Shown here piece by piece: positions 22,480 through 34,719 of a stretch of 64,000 nt of DNA; position 1 is the stretch's first letter, and the number at the start of each line of letters is the position of its first letter. The translations under genes and the position numbers were made by a program. The notes under the pieces are model-generated. The model had not been told where the DNA came from. It saw only the letters and a list, made by a program, of their open reading frames with translations, and searched no databases. The DNA is from Rusavskia elegans (Eukaryota; Ascomycota; Lecanoromycetes; Teloschistales; Teloschistaceae), in assembly GCA_011316305.1 (NCBI GenBank), contig SAUG01000069.1:186001-250000 (forward strand), given 5' to 3'.

Positions 22480-23506
22480 TCACCTTTTCCTTCGTCCTTG
22501 CACCGCAGCCGTTGGCTCTGCCGCTGGACCAACGATCATCGGAAGGTTAATCGACGTCATTAAAGAATAGTCATTGATATCGAATGGAGCGTCCTGCGCG
22601 TTTTTCTGCTGGACTCCTGGGTCCGTTACGATCTCAGAAGGTAGCACCCCTGAGACTTTCGTCGGTGTGTTTCTCAGCTGACTCGTGCTAGAGCTCGATG
22701 TCGATAGCGTTGATGCAGTTGCTTTAACGTCACCGGTCGAAGTTGGCTTATTGTCAGACGATATGACGATTAGATTCCCGACGGCGGTAGTCACAACGGT
22801 TGTGAATGTCGACATCTGGGTACTCGAGGTAGCGATTGCCTGGGTTGTGTTGGGGGCCATTTGATAAGCTGCCATGGGAAATGCCGCCATAGGGCAAAGG
22901 CAAGAGCAATCGCATCGTTCGGGTGAAGCGCTTGAAGCAACTAATGCGGCCGATGATACAGATGATATCACTGTATCAGCTGAGATGGTCGGAATTGGGC
23001 TTCTTGACGACACGGCTGCAACAGTATCCAAAGCTCCAGCTGTAACGACCTCCTGAGAGCTCTGTGGTTGGGCAGCTTGCTATTGATATTGTCAGAGACC
23101 AGAAGAACGGGAACACCTTCATTAACAGATTCAATCCAGAATTTCACGTACCGGTGTTGCCGCGCAGGTAGCGGCCAGGACAACAGTCTGCATCTGCGTG
23201 ACCACGGCCTGAGTTTTCTAGATCAGCATGGTTTCTCGATAAGCGCAACCCGCTCTTACCGTTGTGGTCTGCATGGACATCTGAGTGACAGTAACCACCG
23301 GTAACGTCACTTGGGCAGACTGAATAATCGACCTGTCCGGATTAGTATCTGATCATATTATTCGACTGGTGTTCTAGCTGGTGCGCATACTGGCCAGGAT
23401 CTATGGTAATTGCCGTGCTTTGGGACCCATGAGCACCGGCACCAGTCACCAGGAGGAGAAGGAATATTCCTTTAAGGTATAATGTATGGCGCAGCCATCG
23501 AGTCAT
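22480..23506 (-). CDS. Secreted Ser/Thr-rich protein, unknown function
   Basis: Exons on the minus strand are 23506-23391, 23332-23260, 23217-23152 and 23079-22480; introns are 58, 42 and 72 nt; the product is 284 aa. The N-terminus has a basic start, a Leu-rich core (G-I-F-L-L-L-L-V-T) and an Ala/Gly cleavage region near residue 25, so it should be secreted. The middle is rich in Thr, Val, Gln, Ser and Ala. A short Cys cluster C-D-C-S-C-L-C-P lies near residue 135. The C-terminus ends in Q-G-R-R-K-R and shows no GPI hydrophobic tail. No family recognised. The 42-nt intron is short, so that junction is the least sure; frame is kept at every join. Confidence 0.6.
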
Positions 23507-24377
23507 GTTTGCTCTCCGATCGTTGAAGAATAGTAGTGGATCCAGTCCCAAACATTAAATAAATACAGAGCAAAGTCGAAGAAATGAAACCCAATGATGG
23601 AAGATCACGACAGCAGAAAGAAGGATACAGCCACAGCTCAAAGGACGAACATGAGAACGACCTGCGCCGTATTCATATTTTTTCAGAAACGCCTAAGATC
23701 GGCGCCTATCCTTCGAAGACCTTGAGGTCTGATATTGGAGGAGGGCGGTCTTGTTAATTGGTCAAGCTTCCTCTGCACGAGATAGAGTGGCATAATCTAG
23801 CTTTTTCATCTGTTCCTCACGAAAGAAAATGACGACTTGGTATGTAAGCAATGCTTTGGCGCTTCGCCAGACACTTGGTGTTTCATATTGGTGATTGGCT
23901 ATGCAACCATGGGTCCAGCTGGGCAGCGGTCCGGGAAAAGCTTCGTAGCGAATAGCAAGGAACGAAAGCCATGTCCAACATTGATCATTAGTAAATTAGA
24001 AAAGTTACTAAGACTAACATTCAGGGGATTACGAGTATTGATGGAGGTCTGTAAGCGCCGGGAGATGGCTAGTGCGGCGTGTCCATAGTACTGGTGGCGC
24101 GGAAGTCATTTAAGTATTTCATTGCTTTACTGCTTCCTCATCGTCCTTTACTACAGTCGTAAGGTAAGATATAGCCTGGGAAATGGTCCGGACAATTACC
24201 ACGGCCTTGATTAGCCAGGAAAGGAAGGTGCGACTGCAAACAGAATGAGCTCTGCGAATAGCATCCACGTGCCTGCAGGAGCATCTATCGTTGGTAGTAA
24301 TTACCCAGTGATGGCAACCGACAACGGTGGCAATCCTTGATCTGGGTGGAAGCATAAAATCATATAAGAGAGCCATT
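23507..24377. other. Intergenic between two divergent secreted-protein genes
   Basis: About 870 bp separate the start codons of the genes at 23506 (minus) and 24378 (plus). No gene was found inside. It probably holds both promoters. A TATAAG motif lies at 24363-24368, immediately before the right gene. Confidence 0.5.
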
Positions 24378-25579
24378 ATGGCATACTCTAAGTCCAATAA
24401 TCATCCTTCGATCCTTCTGTTGGCTGTTTGTCTACTCGCTATGTTTCCTTCAACTGTTTTTGCCTTCTGTACGGCCATAGTAAGCTGGGTCGGGGTCGTC
24501 AGCTCGACGCCTACGCATGCTTCGCACATTTTTTACACGACCGTGACGGGCTACTTCCTTCAGGATGAAGCCTCGACTAATACCAGCACCTTCAGCTTCA
24601 TCAACACCAACTTCGGCTTGATCAATCGTACATACGCTCCAGATGCGACTTATGATCCCAATGGCAAGAAGACGCAATGGCAACGCTTTGCGAACCAGGT
24701 CTTCAGACTCAACCGGGACTCTGGTCGCAAGGTCCAATACAAGCTGATTTTCATGGGCCGTCACGGCGAGGGCTATCATAACGCTGCCGAGAGCTACTAC
24801 GGAACGCCTGCTTGGAATTGCTACTGGTCCCTGGTAGACGGCAACGGTACTGTGAGATGGGACGATGCTCGATTGACCCCTGAAGGTGTCAAACAAGCTT
24901 TAGCCGTCAACGCTTTCTGGGCCTCGGAGCTCAAAAATCAGAAAGTCCCCCCACCTCGAAGTTACTACACCAGTCCATTGACTCGATGTCTTGCGACTGC
25001 CAATCTCACTTTCAGTGGGCTGGAATTGCCCACTAGGCATCCCTTTGTGCCAACGGTCAAGGAATTCTTGCGCGAAGGCATCAGCGGACACACTTGTGAT
25101 CGACGCGGCACCAAATCCTACATTCAGAAGGCTTTTCCAAGCTATAGGATCGAGCCTGGCTTCACTGAGACGGATCAACTGTGGCAAGCTTACCACCGCG
25201 AGGTAGAGATTGACCAAGATATCAGGTCGAAGGCCGTGCTCGACGATGTGTTTTCCACCGACAGTGAGACGTACCTTTCCATCACGAGTCATTCAGGGGA
25301 AATTGCATCGTTGCTGAGAGGTAATTTGGTCCCATCTAGACACTTGACGTTGCAAAGCTGTACTGACTTTGAGGGTGAACAGTACTTGGCCATCGACCGT
25401 TCCGCCTCGCTACAGGTGCTGTTATACCTGTGCTTGTGAAGGCAGAAACCATTGACGGTCCGTCACCTACCACGGCTACTGTACCATATGAGGCTATATG
25501 CACTTGCACCTCGCCGCCCGCGGTCGGTGCAACAACTTCGACATGTACATATGCCACAGCTACGCCATCGATTCCTTGA
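24378..25579 (+). CDS. Secreted histidine phosphatase (phosphoglycerate mutase-like, PMU1 type)
   Basis: Exons are 24378-25320 and 25383-25579 (379 aa). Residues 1-29 look like a signal peptide with core I-L-L-L-A-V-C-L-L-A-M. The branch-1 histidine-phosphatase motif is M-G-R-H-G-E-G (His129). The second catalytic His lies in S-I-T-S-H-S-G-E-I (His305). Arg and Glu positions between them (S-P-L-T-R-C-L, V-K-E-F-L-R-E) also fit. The intron (62 nt) is needed: splicing restores the family ending V-L-G-H-R-P-F, whereas reading through ends in unrelated residues. After the phosphatase fold comes a Thr/Ser/Pro/Cys-rich tail of about 45 residues. Relatives in yeast are intracellular, so a secreted form is notable. 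Substrate unknown. Confidence 0.85.
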
Positions 25580-26149
25580 GCTGCAGAGGTTGGATAATGG
25601 CGGAAAATGTATATATAATCCTTACACAATTGTCGCAATTGTGTCATACATCGTCCACGACTGTAGTTGACATCATCGAGCCAATCGGAGCGCCGAAAGA
25701 GTCGGCAGCCAAACATTTCTGTAGTCACTGCCACGCGAACATAATTGCTTGGACCCTTTCGAATCAGAATACTATTAGAGTATGGATCCGCTTCGAACGG
25801 TCATCTGTCAGGTCCGGTCTCGGGTCTTCAATTGTCAAGATCGGTTACGAGTAGACTGCCTCGGTGTAGGGCAATTTCGATACCACCTAGGTCTCATTCG
25901 TCGATCTCTGAGCGGCGCAAAATCGGCGTAGGAGAGAATATCACCGATTACGATCGTGAGCTAACAATCATGCAAAATGACCGCATCGAGGATCTGAAAC
26001 GAATACGTCCACGAGTGGCCGCAGCAAATTGTGACATCCTGCTATCTACTTAACATATATTGACTGCTCAGTCTTCTACAATGTCTACAACGTCAAAGTC
26101 GCAGTAGCGATAATCTGCAAGACCACTCCGTCTCGAACAATCACACAAC
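25580..26149. other. Intergenic
   Basis: No convincing gene. Several short frames overlap on both strands without domain-like content. Confidence 0.5.
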
Positions 26150-27273
26150 ATGGCCGTGGTTCACGCTCTAGATGACTACTATCTGGCCATCACCCTGCTC
26201 ATCACGATCGCGTACCAACTATTCTTCTTCAGCATAGCATTCAGTCTGAAATTCGACAAGCTCACGGGTAATATCTACATCCACCATCCAATCGACTTTT
26301 CTAAACTTCTGGATCAGATTTCGCCGGCGGGACCAACTTCGTCGTCTTGGCAATAATCACCCTCGCCTTCTCCGGACATCATCATGCACGACAAATCGTC
26401 TGTTCGCTGTTCATCATGCTGTGGGGCGCAAGGCTATCCGGATTCCTCCTCTTCCGCATCATCAAGACCGGCAAAGACGACCGCTTCGACGACAAGCGCG
26501 ACAAATTCTGGTCATTCCTTGGATTTTGGGTCTTCCAAATGATCTGGGTTTGGACTGTCTCACTACCGGTCACAATACTCAACTCACCCAACGTGACAAA
26601 ATTCGACCAGCCGGCCTTTGGGACCGGGCGGGATATTGCGGGTGTTATACTGTTTGTAATCGGATTCATCCTAGAAAGCGTCTCGGACATCCAGAAGTAC
26701 CAATTCAGGAGCAATCCAGAGAATAAGGGAAAGGTCTGCGATATTGGTTTCTTCACCTGGACACGACATCCGAATTACTTTGGCGAGATCATCATCCAAT
26801 TCTGTGAGTACCTGCGCCCATCAAATTATGACTTGGCTAACCGTCTTCAAGCTATATTTATGATTGCAGTATCACCATCAGCCTACGGATATGTAACCGG
26901 TGGAGCTTTCAGCGCGCAATATGCTGCCATCCTTGGAGCCTTCTTCCTTACGCTCCTGCTGATGTTCGTGTCTGGGCTGACCCTTCAAGAACGACCGGGG
27001 GCAAAGAAGAGGTACGAGAGCGGGAATCACTGGGAGTCGTTTTCGCGATACACGAAACGCACGAGTATCTTGATACCCTTTCCGCCGCAGCTGTACGAAC
27101 CGATGCCCACTATACTTAAGAGGACGATTTTCCTTGAATTCCCCATCTACGTGTTTGATCCCGCGAAGCATGCAGATCAAAGCAAGGTTCGGGATCGAGA
27201 AGCTGAAGAAGGGGATAGTCATAGACGGCAAGATGAGCAGGGCGGTCAAGAAGGGCATGCTAATGGCCAGTGA
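26150..27273 (+). CDS. DUF1295 / steroid 5-alpha-reductase-like membrane protein
   Basis: Exons are 26150-26267, 26318-26803 and 26852-27273 (341 aa). The protein has about six hydrophobic segments and the DUF1295 core: W-G-A-R-L-S-G-F-L-L-F-R (about residues 78-89), then the C-terminal signature T-R-H-P-N-Y-F-G-E (about 190-198) shared with steroid 5-alpha reductases and isoprenylcysteine methyltransferases, which binds cofactor. The last 35 residues are hydrophilic and charged. Members are ER or organelle membrane proteins of unknown substrate. Both introns are about 50 nt and both splice codons restore family residues. The gene is convergent with the small gene at 27560. Confidence 0.85.
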
Positions 27274-27559
27274 TGATGGGTGCTGTTGTGTAATGACTTT
27301 TCAAGCGCGGCGTCTCCTTTTCCTTTGTCAAGCGTCATACCCCTTCATGTTGTTACTCTGATCTTGAGATACCAAGGATGGTTTCTCGACGAGTCTTATG
27401 ATTTCGGACGAATTGGCTGGGTAGGGTGTTTCAAGGAATGCTATCCGTTTGGGTATCGATCATCAAGAATTTCCAGCCGTCCATTTAATTCATGTCCTCC
27501 AGAGTATCCCAGATCCCATCCCTATCTTACACCTTTGCCCTTTCGCAGCTTCGGACCCC

Positions 27560-27843
27560 TCAATGAGTGCCAGGTTTCTCCGATTTGGTGTTCTCTTTGA
27601 GCTTCTGGAAAGTGGACTTCGAATCGCCTATCAAACCAGCGTCAGCCTCAGCGTCAGAAGGTCCAGCGAGTGTCCTGTCCATACCTGGCTGTTCATGCTG
27701 CTTCTCGGCAGGAGGAGCTGCTGTGTTTGTTGCTTGGCCAGAAGATTTGGCCATCTCTGCGTTTGCCTTGGCTCTCTGGTCGGCGCTGAGATAATGTTTA
27801 GCCGTCGTCCCAGTATTAATTGGTAGAGATAGGCGTACTTCAT
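27560..27843 (-). CDS. Small disordered protein (76 aa) with a 5-nt first coding exon
   Basis: The minus-strand exon 27785-27560 reads A-D-Q-R-A-K-A-N-A-E-M-A-K-S-S-G and continues to a stop. The ATG lies in a 5-nt coding exon (27843-27839, ATGAA). It is joined across a 53-nt intron (27838-27786) with GTACGC donor, GCTAAAC branch-like site and CTCAG acceptor; the join gives Met-Asn-Ala-Asp and keeps frame. A start at the internal Met (27754) would give 65 aa. The product is hydrophilic, rich in Ala, Lys, Glu, Gln and Ser, with no signal peptide or membrane segment. No known family. The clean intron and lack of stops argue for a real gene. Confidence 0.5.
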
Positions 27844-28636
27844 GATGTTTGTCTCCAGCGGTATGGTATGGTTGTCAGATACCGTTGGAAGGACGGTGGG
27901 GTCAGAGCAACCCCACCAGATCGTCAACAGCTATATTAAGCATGCCAAGCTTTAGACTAGCGTGGAACTCTATCTCACCTATATCGACTGTTCGGCCTCA
28001 CCTGTTCTTACCACTGAAGTCACTGCCAGCCAGATCTATATCCTTTCAACAGCGATATCCCTGGACGATAAAAAGACGCTGGGTAAGTCGATGCTTCTGC
28101 TCATTGAACCCATGCATGCCTTTTATCCACCGGACAAGCTGGGAAGGCCGCCTGATGAAAGGCTCCGCGCAGGGCATCTAAACAAGATACAAAGAACCTC
28201 TGGACTTGTGTCATGGCCTGTGGCATACCATACATCATCGGCGCCAACATCGGTAACCTTTGCAGGCATATCCCGAAGACCTCTGTGGAACTCCTGGGAG
28301 TCGTTAACATGATCACAAGAAAGCAACACCGCTACTCCATATCATGGCTCCCAATGCACGTTCACTTATACGACTTGGAACCCATAGATATCCATCCTTT
28401 ATGCTGGTTTATCAACGGATGAAGGTCCGAAAGGAGCGCATCGATGTTGCACGGACGTCTTGTTTGCCTTTGCTGACAGCCTTTATCTAGTGTTACCCCA
28501 GAGGGACCAGCAAATTTGGAGGACAGAACGGCATGTGGGACAAGACCATATAAGCATTCCAGCGTGGCGGAACATCGGCAGGTGATATCATTCCTCAATC
28601 CACTGCGTCACATTCCAGAGCTTCGTCACCTTCGCC
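27844..28636. other. Intergenic between the small gene and TFIIS
   Basis: No gene identified. Frames of 60-115 codons occur in several phases but overlap each other and show no domain. Confidence 0.5.
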
Positions 28637-29626
28637 ATGGACGCCAAGCAAGTGGCCGAAAGAGCGAAAGACCTTGGGAAAGCTGCGACAGCTGGGGGCG
28701 ATGCAGGACACATTGTCAAGATCCTCAACGAGCTAAAGACAGGGGTCAAGCCATCAGAAGACCTGTTACGTTCAACAAGGATTGGCGTCATCGTGAACCG
28801 CTTCAAGCAAAACGACGACCCTGAAGTCGCAAAGCTCGCTAATGGAATTGTCAAAAAGTGGCGAGACGAGGTGACAAGAGCCAAATCTGGCACGCCCACG
28901 CCAAACGGATCGCAAGCCACCAACGGCAACAGCAAGAAAATGGCCTCCCCCTCCGCATCGACCGCCTCTCCTGCACCACAAGAACCCGCAAAACCTACTG
29001 TCCCTCTAGACCAGCGAGACTACAAGAAAGACGGCGTTTCCATTGACCGTACCAACCAAGCCACTCGGGACAGCTGCATCGGCCTCCTTTACAACGGCCT
29101 CGCCCACACCTCCGACGTTGCTCCCAACACCATCATCGACATCGCCACCTCCATCGAAGCAGCCGCCTTCCAGAACCTCGGCCCCGAGAACAACGCCCCG
29201 TACAAAGCCAAAGTCCGCTCCCTCTTCCAAAACCTGAAGAACAAACAAAACCCCACCCTCCGCATGCGCGTCCTCTCGGGCGAAATCACCCCCAGCCGCT
29301 TTGTAACAATGACGCACGAAGACCTCAAGAGCGTCGAACAGAAGAAGCAAGACGAGGAGTTCAAAAAGGAGAACATGAAGAACGCTGAAGTCGCCAAGCC
29401 CGAGCGCAGCATCAGCACCAGTTTCGAGTGCGGCAGGTGCAAGCAGAAGAAGGTGGCCTATAATCAGGCGCAGACGAGGAGTGCCGATGAACCGATGACG
29501 ACGTTTTGCGAGTGCCAGAATTGCGGCAATCGTTGGAAGGTGAGTTGTGATGAGATTGTTTCCGGTTGGGGTTTCCCTTACTAGAACATTTTTTATACTA
29601 ACTCTTTGGGGATGCAGTTTTCGTGA
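28637..29626 (+). CDS. DST1: Transcription elongation factor TFIIS
   Basis: TFIIS rescues backtracked RNA polymerase II by stimulating transcript cleavage. Exons are 28637-29539 and 29618-29626; the second coding exon is only 9 nt (Phe-Ser-stop), joined over a 78-nt intron with a TACTAAC branch site. Product 303 aa, normal for the family. Domains: N-terminal LW/TFIIS-N helical bundle (residues 1-80), Ser/Pro/Ala linker (85-125), central polymerase-binding domain (about 130-245) with R-D-S-C-I-G-L-L-Y-N-G-L, and the zinc ribbon (about 263-303) with C-G-R-C, the acidic hairpin R-S-A-D-E-P, and C-E-C-Q-N-C. The splice restores the invariant ending N-R-W-K-F-S. It is convergent with TAF2, with 450 bp between stops. 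Confidence 0.95.
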
Positions 29627-30076
29627 GCATGGAGTTATGGGGTAGAACTTGAGACATGTCGATCGTGATGAGGGCTGGAACGTCGATTTGGCATTGGCAG
29701 CAACAGCCAGAAAACCAGGGAGGACGGACTGCAAATTTAGTCGGCAGCTGGAGTCTTCGGAGGCGCTCGGGAGTATCCAACGGGTTCTCATTGGAGATAG
29801 ATTAGATGTCTCTTTCAAGCGCAAAGGGTGGCACTGGTGCTTCGTACGTAAATCAGGGACGTACACATAGGAAGGAAGATACGGCGCCTTCTAGACCTGG
29901 AAGAAATTGCATATGCCAGGAAATCAATTGCCAGATTGTATAGACATCAAATTCTAACAATTTTCGTCTCCTTTTATCTCCCCTCCCCTACATGATTACC
30001 ACCCCCCAACGCCTGGCTCGAAATCACCTCAAGATATCCTCATCCATCCATCCATCCCATTCCATCTCCATCACCC
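29627..30076. other. Intergenic between convergent TFIIS and TAF2
   Basis: Shared 3' region of two convergent genes. C-rich and CATC-repeat-like sequence occurs at about 30,040-30,070. No gene; a longer antisense frame across TFIIS is a shadow. Confidence 0.5.
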
Positions 30077-33000
30077 TCATCTCCCCTCTCCCAACCTAGC
30101 CCCCGCATTCCCAACCTTCAACTTAATCTTCAACTTCGGCTTCTCCCCATCCACCGCCGTCTTCGCCCCCGCCCCGGCCCCCGTCGCATCCACTGACGAC
30201 GCCTCAGAGCCCTCACTCGGCAGACTCGGTTTCCGGGGCGGTTTGAAAAGCGGTTTCCTAGGGGGCGCCATAGCTGACAACGGAGTCCCTCCAGCGCCAG
30301 GGCTACTATCTTCGCGTTTGATGATCGAGGGAGAAGGTAGGGTGAGTTGTAAAGGCTGTTGTGGCGGAGGAGCAGCGGGTGCAGGAGGAGGCACGACTTT
30401 CGGAGGCAACGGCTTCGTACGGATCCTCTGCGTCCGTTCAAAGAGTAGTTTGCCCCTGGCGATTTTCCTGCAGCGCCAGTAACGCGGGTATTTGAGTACG
30501 AGCACCATGCGGGTATCTTCGTTGTAGAGTAATTTACAGAGGTCTAGCAATTCTTTGATTTCGCGTAGCGAGAGGGTAGGGCTTGTGATGGCGGTCCAGA
30601 GGCCTTTTTTTAGGGTTTCGTTGTCTTTGAGGTCGTCTTTGAGGGCGGCGAGGGCGCCGGGGATGGTGGTGCGGCGGGCAAGGTCGGCTTTGCGGGCGTC
30701 GGTGGAGGAGGATTCTTGTTCGATTATTAGGCCGTCTTGTTGTTGTTGTTGTGTGTCTGCTGGGCTGTCGGTGGTTTGGTCTATGGCGAGGGTTCCTAGG
30801 AATTTGCCGAAGATTTGGAAGGCGTGGGTGCGGAAATAGGGGGATGGGTCGGTGCCGAGGGCGAATAGGAACCAGCGGAGTACGGCGTTGGTTTTACCCA
30901 GGCCCATCTCGAAGAGGTTGGAGAAGGCGTTGAGGCGGAGGTCATCGGCTGTGCCGTCGCGGGTGTACTGGATGAGGTGAGAGGGGTTGGTGTCGATGGT
31001 GCCGGCTTTTGAGAGGATTTTTGTGCTGTTTAGGGCTGCTCTGGAGAGGATGTTGTGGTATGAAGGGAGCCATTCGTCTGCGCGTCTATACCTGTCTATT
31101 TCTTCGAGGCAGGATTTGTGGAATCGTAGATCGTCTCCGTCGTTTTCGGCGAAGGTGAAGTCGTTATCTGAATCGTGGCCAAGAGGTGGTCGGGAAGCCA
31201 TTGCTTCTGACAATCCTTCCATGAGTGTGGCCAAGTAGTGGCAATCCGAAAACTGGGAATATGAGTATATGAAGCTGATGGAACAAGGTCGGACTCACCT
31301 CGTTGTCTGAATTGTCGTTGAATTTGAGCTTATCCAGCAAGAACATCCGGGCTTTTATCGGACTCCTTCCGTGGGAATCTCTCACCTTGGCAACGGCTTT
31401 TGGAATGGCACACTGTATGAAATATGCAGCTCGATCCGAAAAGTCATTAGGCCGCGGCATTGGTGAGTCGTTATAGCAGAAAAAGTGTTGAAAGGCCATC
31501 TCCAGATGGAACAAGCCCAGCCAATCTATGTCGCCCTCCTTTGCGTGTTTTACCAGAGCATCTGCGGCGGCTGTTCGAACGCCGTGGAAATACCGTGTAT
31601 CCATCAAGGTTCTCAGCATGATGGTCGAAATCAGGGGGTGCGTTTTTTGGGAAGCCATGTATTGAACAGACTGCCAATATGTCAATAATCAACGATCGAG
31701 GGTAGAGCAAAGGGGACATACCTCCAATTGAGCAACAACGTCCTTGTCTTGCTGCAACTGTGAGAGATACATGTAACCTTGCAAATTCAACTGAATCCTG
31801 CAGATCCACTCAAAGTTGGAGTCCATTCGAATCCATTCGTAAGATTCCTGGCTCATCTGATCCTCTACCTCCTTAGACCAGTCGGCTAATCGCCATTGCT
31901 GAATTTCCTCTTCACTCTGGAGAACGTCCCCCAAGCAATAGAGAAGAACGTCGTCGTTTCCATCGGGATTGTAGTCCGCACCGCCAGCAGTGACGATCCT
32001 TTCCTTTTGCCGCTTGCTGCGTTTCAGGCGTTTGTATTTCGTGTTGTAGTTGATGTCGACCTTCGTGACGGCTTCCTTGATCTCAATCAGGTGCTCGTAT
32101 GGAGAACCATCAGCCTCATGAATGCAAATAGTCATAGGTCCCTGAAGATATCAGCCCGCTGAGGCACCAAAAGGGAGAGGACCACGACTTACCGTAAACA
32201 CTGGTTGCAGTGGACCAGCGTAAACGTTATGAATATCTTCCTTCACGTCCCGCATGAACGTATCTTTCTCTAGATCCCGCTCTGGCGGTTCGGTTTGGAT
32301 CTGTGTGATTAACATTTCCACTACGTTCTTCTTCTTATTGAACTTCTGGGCGACACGGAAACGAGGGCAGCCGGCTCCGTACACCCACTGTGCAAAGAAA
32401 GACTCAAGCTTGGCATGGCCGAGTTTCTCGCACGTTTTGGCAAAGTAGGCTGTGCTGATAGCACCGTTGGCCAGATCGCCCACTGTAGCATTCATGAAGA
32501 CCCTTGAGATAGTACGAGACAGCCCAGACGCACTACCGGTTTTGGTGAATCGCCGATCCAGGATGGAAAGAACCAGAGGAGCCTTGAGCTCCAGGAACTC
32601 GGCCTCGAATGGATCTAGAGCAACAAATGCACCGGTATCATAGATGGATGGACGACCTGTGTCGAGATCGACCACACGATCCATAGCCTGCTTTTGACGG
32701 AAGCCATAATCGTTTTTGCCAAATAATTTCCGCAAAAATGCATCGGTCATGAAGAAAGCTATGCCTACCACGACCCAAGTATCTGTAGGCTCCTTGGGAA
32801 TGACACTGACACCCATCCATTGTGATGCAAGAGCGTGAGTGAGTTGGCGACAAGTACGTTCAAGGGGATCAATTATATCACTCGGGAAGAGCAGATTGTT
32901 ACTGCAAACTGTCAAGAATCCTGTGTGGATAATCTCCGGGCTGATATCGTCGACGAAGCACAGTTTGTAGTTTGAGAATGGATAGGAGCCGTATTCCAGC

Positions 33001-34220
33001 GTGAAGAAATCGATTGCCTAGAGGTTGTTATTATAGCATCCTCAATTTCCCTTGGACCGCTTACCTTCGCCATTGGAAGACATGTGTTTCTGACTTCTTC
33101 CGCTCTGCCTGGTAGACAAAACCCATGCAAAGGTACCGCATTTTGCCCAAGCTTATCATCTTCTCCGCTTTCGCGAAATTCAGCCAGGTCAACATGCTCG
33201 AAGGGTCCAATCGTGAACCCGAGCTGCTGAGCAGATAGAGGACTTGCGCAGGAGAAAGTCGATTTCTTCTTGGCTGGCATAATATGGATATCAACCTGGC
33301 TTGGTCAGTCACAGAAGGCGCAGCTACTCCGATCACGGTACCTCATCTGTCAAGTCCCCCGTACAAATCACAGAGATTTCCATGGCCTGATCTTCAGCAC
33401 TCATATTTGATTGGAATGGATCTAAAGCTGTCTTGGCAATATCTTTATGTACACCATTCACGCCATCCTTCGTGCCGTTGGGCGCACTTGACCGAGAATG
33501 GCTGAACGCATCCCCAAGAGTTTTGGCGCAATTGATCGATATTTCCCACGTACAACGGGCCGCCAGATCATCCAGGCAAGGGAAGAGGCAGCATACCCCT
33601 CCAGGTGCAGAAAAACTCTTGGTGTAGGCATGAGGGTACCGCAGGTCTTCTTCCTCCCAGCCCACAAATTGCATTCCGTCTCGAATATGTGAGATCGCGA
33701 ACTCTATTTCGACGGCAAGTGACTTGTAACGAAGGTCCTGTTCAACGGCAGTCCGAGCAGAAAGTACCTCGCCCAGTGGATCATCCTTCGAGATGAGACC
33801 AACACTCGATCTTGCAGCCAGAGGTGTCAATGCTGCTATTGCGAAGGGGTCTAATTCTTCGATCTTAACACTCTTGGGTAGAATGATGACCAGTTCTCCG
33901 TCTGGCGGACTCTTAAAGTGAGCCTCGACCTTGTTCCTTAGCATATGATGTTGATGTACACCTGCTTTCCACGGCAACGTTGCCTTGTTGTATGGTTCTT
34001 CGTAGACAAAATTCAGACATGGCTTGGTATTGACTGTAATACGTTTGATATTGCATTGTCGGCAGTTGAGGCGTACGTTCTTTAGGTCCTTGGAGTGAGG
34101 GCTGATGGTGATCTCTGTTTTGCCCTTCAGCCGGCGTGCCAGGAGATCGATATCCAGCTCAACCTTCTGATGTGCAATTGAGAAGCCAGGTAATAGCGGT
34201 TGCGCGCTTTGGGGATCCAT
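30077..34220 (-). CDS. TAF2: TFIID subunit TAF2
   Basis: TAF2 is the large TFIID subunit that contacts initiator DNA. Minus-strand exons: 34220-33342, 33268-33065, 33017-32193, 32141-31722, 31670-31299 and 31252-30077; 1291 aa. Residues 1 to about 900 have the M1-aminopeptidase fold, including S-A-P-G-G-V-C-C-L-F-P-C and the Q-L-T-H-A-L-A-S-Q-W helix. There the peptidase H-E-x-x-H is not conserved, as expected for this non-catalytic family. Next come the HEAT-like repeats, and the last 150 residues are Pro/Ser/Lys-rich and disordered. The first intron uses an AAG acceptor, chosen because it alone keeps frame with the family text; a few residues there could shift. Other introns are 46-51 nt. 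Confidence 0.92.
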
Positions 34221-34719
34221 TGTACTCGCGATCCTGTGGCGTTCAGGGTCGTGTAGGGTGGATGTGAAGGGTTGGCGAGCTCAAGGGCCGACTGAGCTGA
34301 GGGAGCCTCCTTCGGAAGGCAATTCTTCGACGTCCATGCATGGGGCACAGAGGCCTGGTGATAATGTGAGGATATGTGTTTGACGGTAATAGCAAATCAC
34401 CATCGCTCTCACTCGTAGTCGCCATTTTGTTATTATGTTGAACGACGCTAAGTATTTCGGGATACTTTTCAGTACAGCACAGCTTTATGCAATTCATAAA
34501 TTTGTGCCGTTTATCCACGGGATAATTTGACTGCTTACTAGACTCTAGGAGTTATTTGAGCCTTCGCCGATAACCTCTTCGATTCAGTACTACCTTGGGA
34601 CCTTGCCAGGCCTACCCAGATACAAACAAAGTCACGTATGCTATCCAGAGCCATCTTCCAGTACGCCTCATAATTGCCTCCACCGCCGATCTTTAACCCC
34701 CAAAACGCCATATCATGTT
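34221..34719. other. Intergenic upstream of TAF2
   Basis: About 500 bp between the TAF2 start and the stop of the Sas4-like gene, both on the minus strand. No gene seen; it should contain the TAF2 promoter. Confidence 0.5.

Noticed and set aside
29006..29866. 286-codon minus-strand ORF over TFIIS
   Set aside because: Antisense to a well-supported gene; composition is the mirror of its codons.
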